From Actinomycetota bacterium (GTDB taxonomy: Bacteria > Actinomycetota > Thermoleophilia > Gaiellales > Gaiellaceae): DNA of 39,912 nt. Made by a program: the position numbers and the translations under genes. The stretch is taken from contig VAWZ01000085.1 of the NCBI GenBank assembly GCA_005888365.1, forward strand, positions 1 through 39,912, read 5' to 3'. Positions 33,452 through 39,912 of this stretch are shown here, piece after piece. The notes below the pieces were generated by a model. It ran no database searches and had not been told where the DNA came from. It worked only from the letters and a program-made list of their open reading frames with translations. Each line of letters starts with the position of its first letter. Positions within the stretch are counted from its first letter, which is position 1.

Positions 33452-36400
33452 GTGCACGCGGCCGTCTCCAGACTCGCGCGACGAAGCCTGGTGCTGGCGA
33501 GCGTCTCGGGCCTCCTCGCCCTCGCCGTTACAGCTCCCCGGGGCTTGCCCTCGGCAGGGACTGCGACGACGAGCGCGTCGAGCGGCAGCTTCGCGGGGAT
33601 CCGCCTCGAGAACGTCGCCGCCCGAGTCGGGCTGGCCTTTCGCCAGGGGGCGTTTCGGTTCGGCGTCTCGCAAGACCCGACCGCGATGACCGGAGGCGGG
33701 CTATGCGCGCTCGACTACGACAACGACGGCTGGGTCGACCTCTTCGTCGTGAACTCGTACTCGGAAGCGGACTACCCGCGCTGGCAGAAACACGGCGGTC
33801 TCCCGCGGAGCGCGCTGTTCCGGAACACGAAGGGTCGCTTCACGAACGTGAGCAGTCGTTCGCACACGAACCTGGCGGTCCGGGGAGAAGGCTGCGTCGC
33901 CGGCGACTTCAACGGAGACGGCCACACCGACCTGTTCGTGACGACGGCTGACGGAAACGACAAGCTGCTCTGGAACAACGGCGACGGAACGTTCACCGAA
34001 GGGGCTCGCGCCGCGGGCGTCCGTATCTACGGATGGCACACCGGCGCGGCGGTCGCCGACGTCAACGGCGACGGGCGCCCCGACCTGTTCGTGGCGGGCT
34101 ACGCCGACCCCAACCTCCCCGTCGGCGGGTCTTCCGCCGGGTTCCCGAACAACGTGGCCGGCGTCCGCGATCTCCTCTACCTGAACATCGGGCGCGACCG
34201 CAAGGGCCACTCGAGGTTTCGCGAGGTCGGCATCCAGGCAGGTCTCGAGGCGGCACGGTTCGATCACAGTCTCGGCGCCGTCTTCTCGGATCTCGACGGC
34301 GACGGCCGGCCCGATCTCTACGTCGCCAACGACGGGGATCCAAACCGGCTCTACGAGAACGTCGCCTGGCCCGGAGGGAAGAAAGCGGATCCGGCCGGTC
34401 TCGGCTTCCGCTTCGAGGAGCGCGCGGCCATCGCGGGCGTTGCCGACCCGAATGCGGGAATGGGAGTCGCGGCTGCGGACTTCTCCGGCGACGGCCGTAC
34501 GGACCTCTTCGTCTCCAACTCGAGGGGGCAGGGGCACGCGGTCTACATCGGACAGCCGCCTCTTCCCTCGGGATCGTCGTTCGCCGACGCGCGCGCGGCA
34601 TTCGGGCCGGTCTTCGGCAAGACGTTCACGGGCTGGGGCGCATCGTGGGTCGACCTCGACCTCGACGGAGATCTCGATCTCGTGCTCGCCAACGGCGGAA
34701 TCCCGGTGACCAACCTCGCACGCAACGCGCAGCCGATCCAGGTCCTCGAGAACATGGGGGCCCGCACCGGGTCAGCCCCCCAGTTCACGGATGGGACGGC
34801 GCTCATCGGAGGACTGGCGCTGCCGCGAGTAGTCGGCCGCGGTCTCACAACGGCCGACTTCGACAACGACGGGCGCATGGACATCGCCATCAACACCATC
34901 GGCGGGAAGCTCGAGCTCTTGCGACCCACCGGAGCCACGGGCCACTGGCTCGAGGTTCGGCTGGCGACGTTCTCACCGGGCGCAGAGGTGACGGCGGTCC
35001 TTCCGGACGGCGGCCAGCTGGTGCGAGAGGTGCAAGCAGGCTCGAGCTATCTCTCCTCGCAGGATCCGCGGGTGCAGTTCGGCCTCGGCACGGCGACGAG
35101 CGTGAGCGAGCTCGTCGTCCGCTATCCCGGAGGCCTTGTCGTTCGGCGGAGCGACGTCGCGGCCGACCGCGTCGTCCTGTTCGGACAACCCCGAGAGGCG
35201 AGAGCTGCGAGTCGCCGTTCGAGCCGCCGTTTAAGTCGCTCCGAGGCAAGCACCGCCCCCTATCTCGTCGCAGGCTGCACCCGTGCCGACCTGCACGGTC
35301 ACTCGGTGGCTCGAGTGTGGGACGAGGCGATGCTCGACGCGATCCGGCGCGACCTGCCGGCACCCACCACCCACGCGCGAAACCTCTTCCACGTTTCCGC
35401 CGCAATGTGGGACGCATGGGCCGCTTATGACCCCAAGGCGGACGGCTACTTCGTCACCGAGAAGCACCGCGCAGCGGACGTGAAGGCTGCGCGAGAGGCG
35501 GCGATCAGCTACGCGGCCTACCGGGCTCTTCTCTGGCGCTACGCGTATGGAGCGAACCTGCGCGTGACGTTCGACGAGCTGACGAAGACGATGAGGTCGC
35601 TCTGCTACCGCATCGACTTCACGAGCACGAAGGGCAACTCACCGGCAGCGCTCGGCAACCGCATCGCCGCGGCTGTCATCGCCTACGGAAAGAACGACAG
35701 CTCGCTCGAGCGCCTGCACTACGCGGACGAGAGCTATGCGCCGGTGAATGCGCCGCTCGTCGTCAGCCAGCCCGGGACGGCACTGCACGACCCGACGTTC
35801 TGGCAACCCCTCGCTCTAGACCAGACAGTCACCCAAAACGGGCTCGCCCAGCCCGGCAAGGTGCAGACCTTCGTCGGCGCCCAGTGGGGGCACGTTCGAG
35901 GGTTCGCGCTGGCTCCGTCGAGGAAGGGCGTGCCGATCGACCCCGGCCCGCCGCCGATCGGAACGCCGGAGGACGCTGCCTACAAGCAGGCGGCCGTCGA
36001 CGTCATCCGCATGAGCAGCGAGCTGGATCCGTCGGACGGCCAGACGATCGACATCGGGCTCGACGCGCGAGGCGACAACCCGCTGGGAACGAACGACGGT
36101 CACGGATACACGGTGAACCCGGTGACGGGCCTGCCGTACGCGTCCGAACGAGTGCTACGCGGCGACTTCGGGCGCGTCCTCGCCGAGTTCTGGGCCGACG
36201 GACCGAACTCCGAGACTCCCCCCGGACACTGGAACGTGATCGCCAACACGGTCTCCGACTCACCGCAGCTCGCGTCGAAGATCGGCCCGGGGGCCGCGAA
36301 CCGGCTCGAGTGGGACGTGAAGCTCTACTTCGCGCTCAACGGAGCCGTGCACGATGCCGCGATCGCCGCCTGGGGCCTCAAGCGCGAGTACCAGTCGGTG

Positions 36401-37018
36401 CGGCCGATCTCCATGATCCGCTACCTCGCCGGCCAGGGGCAGTCGAGCGATCCGAACCTCCCCTCCTACAACTCGGAGGGGCTGCCGCTCGTCCCCGGCC
36501 TCATCGAGCTGATCACCAAGCAGTCGAGCGCGCCGGGTCAGCCGCTCGCTGCGCTCGCCGATCACGTCGGGGAGATCGCGATCCGCGCCTGGCGCGGCAA
36601 CCCAAAGGACCCGGGCACGACGAGCGGAGTCGGCTGGATCCTGGGCGAGCGCTGGGTCCCGTATCAGAAGCCCACGTTCGTCACGCCTGCCTTCCCGGGT
36701 TTCGTCTCCGGCCACAGCACGGTCAGCCGCGCCGCAGCCGAGGTGCTCGCGGCGTACACAGGGAGCCCCTACTTCCCCGGAGGCCTCTACGAGCAGACAT
36801 TCGCTCCCGGGTACCTGAAGTTCGAGGGCGGACCGAGCAAGCCCGTCACACTGGAGTGGGCCACCTACTACGACGCCGCTGACCAGGCCGGAATCTCACG
36901 GCTCTACGGAGGCATCCACATCGCCGCGGACGACTTCGCCGGCCGGCGGATCGGCTCGCGGGTCGGGAAGCAGGCATGGGCGCTCGCCGAGCGCTACTTC
37001 GCCGGCGCCGCGCGCTAG
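33452..37018 (+). CDS. FG-GAP propeller + ASPIC/UnbV + vanadium haloperoxidase-like fusion
   Basis: An exported 1188-residue protein. A signal peptide (LVLASVSGLLALAVTA) is followed by seven Ca-binding-type DxDGDGxxD motifs between about residues 88 and 475 (DYDNDGWVD, DFNGDGHTD, DVNGDGRPD, DLDGDGRPD, DFSGDGRTD, DLDLDGDLD, DFDNDGRMD), one for each blade of a propeller. An ASPIC/UnbV domain follows (about 495-575, with LVREVQAGSSYLSSQ), then an Arg/Ser linker and a C-terminal ~570-residue domain with the vanadate/phosphate site of haloperoxidases and PAP2 enzymes: KREYQSVRP (about 977-985), FVSGHS (about 1085) and SRLYGGIHIAADD (about 1149). It may halogenate, or act as a phosphatase, at the cell surface. 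GTG at 33452. Confidence 0.9.
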   Translation: MHAAVSRLARRSLVLASVSGLLALAVTAPRGLPSAGTATTSASSGSFAGIRLENVAARVGLAFRQGAFRFGVSQDPTAMTGGGLCALDYDNDGWVDLFVVNSYSEADYPRWQKHGGLPRSALFRNTKGRFTNVSSRSHTNLAVRGEGCVAGDFNGDGHTDLFVTTADGNDKLLWNNGDGTFTEGARAAGVRIYGWHTGAAVADVNGDGRPDLFVAGYADPNLPVGGSSAGFPNNVAGVRDLLYLNIGRDRKGHSRFREVGIQAGLEAARFDHSLGAVFSDLDGDGRPDLYVANDGDPNRLYENVAWPGGKKADPAGLGFRFEERAAIAGVADPNAGMGVAAADFSGDGRTDLFVSNSRGQGHAVYIGQPPLPSGSSFADARAAFGPVFGKTFTGWGASWVDLDLDGDLDLVLANGGIPVTNLARNAQPIQVLENMGARTGSAPQFTDGTALIGGLALPRVVGRGLTTADFDNDGRMDIAINTIGGKLELLRPTGATGHWLEVRLATFSPGAEVTAVLPDGGQLVREVQAGSSYLSSQDPRVQFGLGTATSVSELVVRYPGGLVVRRSDVAADRVVLFGQPREARAASRRSSRRLSRSEASTAPYLVAGCTRADLHGHSVARVWDEAMLDAIRRDLPAPTTHARNLFHVSAAMWDAWAAYDPKADGYFVTEKHRAADVKAAREAAISYAAYRALLWRYAYGANLRVTFDELTKTMRSLCYRIDFTSTKGNSPAALGNRIAAAVIAYGKNDSSLERLHYADESYAPVNAPLVVSQPGTALHDPTFWQPLALDQTVTQNGLAQPGKVQTFVGAQWGHVRGFALAPSRKGVPIDPGPPPIGTPEDAAYKQAAVDVIRMSSELDPSDGQTIDIGLDARGDNPLGTNDGHGYTVNPVTGLPYASERVLRGDFGRVLAEFWADGPNSETPPGHWNVIANTVSDSPQLASKIGPGAANRLEWDVKLYFALNGAVHDAAIAAWGLKREYQSVRPISMIRYLAGQGQSSDPNLPSYNSEGLPLVPGLIELITKQSSAPGQPLAALADHVGEIAIRAWRGNPKDPGTTSGVGWILGERWVPYQKPTFVTPAFPGFVSGHSTVSRAAAEVLAAYTGSPYFPGGLYEQTFAPGYLKFEGGPSKPVTLEWATYYDAADQAGISRLYGGIHIAADDFAGRRIGSRVGKQAWALAERYFAGAAR

Positions 37019-37022
37019 CGGC

Positions 37023-38202
37023 TCAGCGCCCTGAGCGCACTTGCAGGCGGCGCGCGACGGTGTCCAGCGTGACGGCGAAGAGGAGGATGGCACTTGTACC
37101 CCGCAGTGTTGAGACCGTTCGCGACCGTCGCGATGACGACGGATCCTATGACCGCACCGCGAACCTCACCCCGGCCGCCGAAGAGGCTCACTCCGCCGAT
37201 CACGGCCGCCGAGATCGCGTTCAGCAGGAGCGTGCCGCCGCCGACGTTGAGATCGACCGAGTTCACGTTCGCGGCGAGGATGATGCCCCCCACCCCGGCC
37301 ATGGCGCCCGAGATCACGAAGACGAGGATGCGGATCCGCGCAACGTTGATGCCGGCGCGGCGAGCCGCTTCGGCATTGCCACCTACGGCGTAGACGTGGC
37401 GGCCGAAGGGCGTCCGCTTGGCCAGGAAGGTGAGACCCACCAAGAAGATGACGACGAGCACGCCGGCCAGTGGGAGTCCGGTCGGAACATTCGCGTGGTT
37501 GCAGATGCCAACCGTTCCGAAGCTCGCGACCGCGACCGCGACTACCTTCGCCAGCAGGATGTACGGGTCGCGGATCGCCACCCCCGCGCGTCGGTGGCCG
37601 ATGACGTGCGCAAGCGCCATCGCCGCGTAGAGAGCGGTGACGCCCCCGGCAATGATCCAGCCCGCCGAATGGGAGAAGTAGTAGTATTCGAGCACCTGCA
37701 GGATCACGCCCTGGAAGATCAAGAGGCCGGCGAGCGTCACCACGAACGAGGGGACGCCGACCTTGGCGACGACTGTCCCCTGGACGCCGCCGAGCATGGC
37801 GCAGAGGCCGACCGCCAGCACGATCGCAACGAGCCCGGGGTACTGGTGGCTGCTATCCGGAAGCTGGAACTCAGCCACGGCCACGGCGCCGAGCCCGCTC
37901 AGGTAGCCGATCGAGAGATCGATCTCCCCGAGCAAGAGCACGAAGACGACGCCGAAGGCGAGCATGCAGGTGCCCGCCATTTGGATGATGATGTTGTTGA
38001 AGTTGTTGGCGGTGAAGAAGACCGGCGTCTTGATGGTGAAGAAGAGGACGATCAGCACGAGGCCGAGGACGATCGGGAGGATTCCGAGGTTGCCCGTCCT
38101 CAGGTTGTCGAGTGCCCGTCGCCAGACTCCAGCCTGAACCTCGGCTTCCTGCTCCGGAGGAAGTCCGATGCCCGGTGCCGCGACGTCGGCCTCGGAGCTC
38201 AC
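37023..38202 (-). CDS. xylH: XylH-like sugar ABC permease, frameshifted C-terminus
   Basis: A ribose/xylose-type permease (BPD_transp_2) with about eight to ten membrane helices, among them GILPIVLGLVLIVLFFTI and the transport signature region AVGGNAEAARRAGINV. It starts at GTG 38200-38202, overlapping the ATPase stop as GTGA. Coding is good to VANGLNTAGY, then the expected C-terminal helix is in another frame (AILLFAVTLDTVARRLQV, TGA 37023-37025). The junction near 37088-37096 lacks the usual ~10 residues between GY and the last helix, so a deletion not divisible by three has occurred. The unshifted frame would give an Arg-rich tail instead. Works with the downstream-listed ATPase and binding protein. 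Confidence 0.9.
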
Positions 38203-38987
38203 GTGGCCAGCTCCGGAACGGTCTCCGCGATGCCCGCGACCTTGGTCGGCATCCCGGCCGTGATGGCGTGCACGACCTCCTGCTGCGTCGTCGTGGCGCG
38301 CTCGTAGACGCCGACGTCGCGTCCCAGCCGGAGGACGGTGATCCGAGTCGCGACCTCGAAGATGTCGTGCAGGTTGTGCGAGATCAGCACGACCGCCAGG
38401 CCCTGGTCGGCGAGACGCTTGACGAGGTCGAGCACCTGACGCGTCTGGGCGACCCCGAGCGCCGCGGTCGGCTCGTCGAGAATGACGAGCTTGGAGTTCC
38501 ACTGCACGGCTTTGGCCACCGCCACCGACTGCCTTTGGCCGCCCGAGAGCGAAGCGACCGGCTGCCGGATCGAGCGAATCGTCGTGACGGCGAGCGACTT
38601 CAGGGTCTCCGCCGTGTGCTGCTCCATCGGCGGCTCCTTCAGGCGCCACAACCAGTCGCGCTCCTCGCGGCCGAGATACATGTTCTGGACGACGTCGAGG
38701 TTGTCGCAGAGCGCGAGGTCCTGGTAGACGACCTCGATGCCGAGCCTGCCTGCCTCCTTCGGGCCGCTGATGCTGACCGGATTGCCCTCGAAGAGGATCT
38801 CGCCCTGGTCGTAGCCGTGGATACCCGCGATGCACTTGATGAGCGTCGTCTTTCCAGCCCCGTTGTCGCCTACGAGCGCCATGACCTCGCCGTCGCGGAT
38901 CTCGAAGTCGACGTCCGAGAGCGCCTGTACGGAGCCGTAGGACTTGGAGATCCCGCGTAGCTGAAGGAGTGGTGTCTCGCTCACCAT
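38199..38987 (-). CDS. xylG: XylG-like sugar ABC transporter ATPase
   Basis: A 262-residue single ATP-binding domain: Walker A GDNGAGKTT (40-48), Q-loop region VVYQDLAL, signature LSGGQRQ (147-153), Walker B LVILDEP (167-173) and the switch His in LISHNLHD. E. coli XylG and RbsA are double-domain proteins of about 500 residues, so this half-size form presumably dimerises. ATG at 38985-38987 is used; an upstream open frame of 21 codons reads as non-coding. It overlaps the permease gene by 4 nt and follows the binding protein gene after an 80-bp gap that contains a hairpin. Confidence 0.93.
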   Translation of the reverse strand: MVSETPLLQLRGISKSYGSVQALSDVDFEIRDGEVMALVGDNGAGKTTLIKCIAGIHGYDQGEILFEGNPVSISGPKEAGRLGIEVVYQDLALCDNLDVVQNMYLGREERDWLWRLKEPPMEQHTAETLKSLAVTTIRSIRQPVASLSGGQRQSVAVAKAVQWNSKLVILDEPTAALGVAQTRQVLDLVKRLADQGLAVVLISHNLHDIFEVATRITVLRLGRDVGVYERATTTQQEVVHAITAGMPTKVAGIAETVPELAT

Positions 38988-39020
38988 CGCGCGTGTCCTA
39001 CCACAGCGCCTAGCACACTC

Positions 39021-39053
39021 GCGGTAGAGGCGCCTCGTGGGCGCCTCCACCGC
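39021..39053 (-). promoter_or_regulatory. intercistronic hairpin between xylF and xylG
   Basis: Arms 39021-39034 and 39040-39053 pair over 14 positions around a 5-nt loop. In the minus-strand transcript the only non-Watson-Crick position is a G-U pair. It lies 15 nt after the binding-protein stop and about 33 nt before the ATPase start. It probably attenuates read-through or protects the 3' end, raising binding protein over ATPase and permease. Confidence 0.65.
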
Positions 39054-39067
39054 GTGTCACCGATCGA

Positions 39068-39912
39068 CTACTTGCAGTACTGCTTGTACACCCCGTTGCA
39101 GACCTCGCTCCGCTTCAGGAAGCCGTCCTTGAAGAGCCTGGTGTAGTTCGCCTTGGTGATCGAGATCACCGGCAGCGTGAGCGTCGGCTCCTTCTTCTTG
39201 CCGTTCAGCCTGAACCCGTTGGTCTTCGGCTTCTTGCCGTGGAGCAGTGCGACTGCAGCCGCGGCGGCCGCTCTCGCCTCGTCCGGCACGTACTTGTAGA
39301 CGGTCATCGTCTGCCAGCCCGAGATGATGTTCTGCACACCCGCAGCCGTTGCATCCTGTCCCGAGAGCGGGATCGGGTTCAGGTGCTTGGCCTTCAGGGT
39401 CGCGACCACGGCGCCTGCGATGTTGTCGTTCGCCGCGACGACGCCGTCGATCTTGTTGCCGGTCTTGAGCAGCATCTGCGTGAAGATCGGCGCGGCGTTC
39501 GTCGCCAGCCAGTCGGGCACGAACTGCTGCGGGCCCTTCGTGATCGTTCCCTTCTTGAAGAGCGGGTTCAGGATCTTGTCGTTCCCGCTCTTGAACCAGT
39601 AGGCGTTCTGGTCGGTCGGTCCGCCCCAGAGCTCGCCGACGACAGGTTTCGACTTGCCCTTCAGCGCCTTGAGGACGCCATTGGCCTGCGCGGCACCGAC
39701 GGCGACACCGTCGAAGGCGACGTAGACCTTCGCGATCCCGCCGACCACCTGGCGGTCGTAGTCGATCGAGACGCCACCCGCCTTCGCGAACTTCTTCTGG
39801 ATCGCGATCGACGTGCCGGCGGCGATGTCGACGATCATGGCGACCTTCGCTCCGCGGGCCAGGCACGAGTCGGCCTGCGCGACCATCTTCTGCGGGTCGT
39901 TGAGCGCGTTCG
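39068..39912 (-). CDS. xylF: XylF-like periplasmic-type sugar-binding protein (5' end outside window)
   Basis: The C-terminal ~281 residues of a family-1 sugar-binding protein. The frame is open to the right edge (NALNDPQKMVAQADSCL), so the signal peptide and N-terminal domain start are missing. Diagnostic stretches are AKVAMIVDIAAGTS, VAANDNIAGAVVATLKA and LSGQDATAAGVQNIISGWQT followed by MTVYK, which matches D-xylose-binding proteins closely. In a Gram-positive actinobacterium it would be a lipoprotein that hands sugar to the permease. Two Cys near the end (SEVCNGVYKQYCK) could form a disulfide. It is the first gene of the xylFGH-like operon seen here. Confidence 0.92.
   Translation of the reverse strand, partial: NALNDPQKMVAQADSCLARGAKVAMIVDIAAGTSIAIQKKFAKAGGVSIDYDRQVVGGIAKVYVAFDGVAVGAAQANGVLKALKGKSKPVVGELWGGPTDQNAYWFKSGNDKILNPLFKKGTITKGPQQFVPDWLATNAAPIFTQMLLKTGNKIDGVVAANDNIAGAVVATLKAKHLNPIPLSGQDATAAGVQNIISGWQTMTVYKYVPDEARAAAAAAVALLHGKKPKTNGFRLNGKKKEPTLTLPVISITKANYTRLFKDGFLKRSEVCNGVYKQYCK

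Noticed and set aside
34033-35430. 465-residue ORF overlapping the propeller-haloperoxidase gene in another frame
   Set aside because: Arg-rich, repetitive only because the FG-GAP codons repeat. No independent evidence.
36976-38307. 443-residue plus-strand ORF antisense to the XylH permease
   Set aside because: His/Asp/Arg-rich shadow of membrane-helix codons. The permease frame is clearly real.

Overview
The window is a gene-dense, GC-rich chromosomal segment from what is most likely an actinobacterium. A deep-branching class such as Thermoleophilia/Gaiellales is my guess. The grounds are the CysO/CysM/Mec cysteine pathway with a MoeZ-like activator, an actinobacterial-type HhH-GPD protein, a long Lhr helicase, and many genes with a TAnnnT -10 box only 6-10 nt before the start codon and no Shine-Dalgarno, which suggests leaderless transcripts. 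There is no rRNA, tRNA, CRISPR array, IS element or prophage that I can support. Almost all long antisense ORFs are GC-driven shadows.

Layout. 1-380: the tail of an unknown gene and poorly coding sequence. 379-2219 (-): GNAT acetyltransferase and a gamma-glutamyltranspeptidase homologue. 2247-4500 (-): a ParA-type ATPase overlapping an FtsZ that carries an unusual N-terminal extension of about 125 residues. 4674-7425 (-): bicupin, small helical protein, unrecognised 406-residue protein, small two-helix membrane protein. 7486-11788 (-): Lhr helicase with a late frameshift, divergent from a GMC oxidoreductase (+). 13365-14995 (+): HhH-GPD protein and a two-HKD phospholipase-D-like protein. 15012-22232: mixed singletons (GYD, DUF1996, acyl-CoA dehydrogenase, degenerate metallo-beta-lactamase-like protein, amidohydrolase, HxlR regulator, lipoprotein, VOC protein, broken beta-propeller). 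22229-24821 (-): two M20-type peptidases. 24926-28898 (-): DUF4304-like protein, principal-type sigma factor with a good TTGACG-N17-TACGGT promoter, an archaemetzincin-like protein without zinc ligands, and a membrane-anchored TPR protein.

28944-31690 (+) is a tightly overlapped four-gene operon: rhodanese-ThiF activator, CysO sulfur carrier, CysM, and Mec JAMM peptidase. It contains every protein expected for sulfur-carrier-dependent cysteine synthesis. 31703-33388 (-): PRC-barrel-like and Gfo/Idh/MocA proteins. 33452-37018 (+): a remarkable 1188-residue fusion of a seven-motif FG-GAP propeller, an ASPIC/UnbV domain and a vanadium-haloperoxidase/PAP2-type domain. 37023-39912 (-): a XylFGH-like sugar ABC operon running off the right edge, with a strong intercistronic hairpin after the binding protein gene and a frameshifted permease C-terminus.

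Themes worth attention: the ParA/extended-FtsZ pair, the propeller-haloperoxidase fusion, CysO with one residue beyond its di-glycine, a dispersed ~60-bp repeat that supplies or abuts TAG stop codons, and several small indels or missing canonical starts. The last may be sequencing or assembly errors, or true gene decay.
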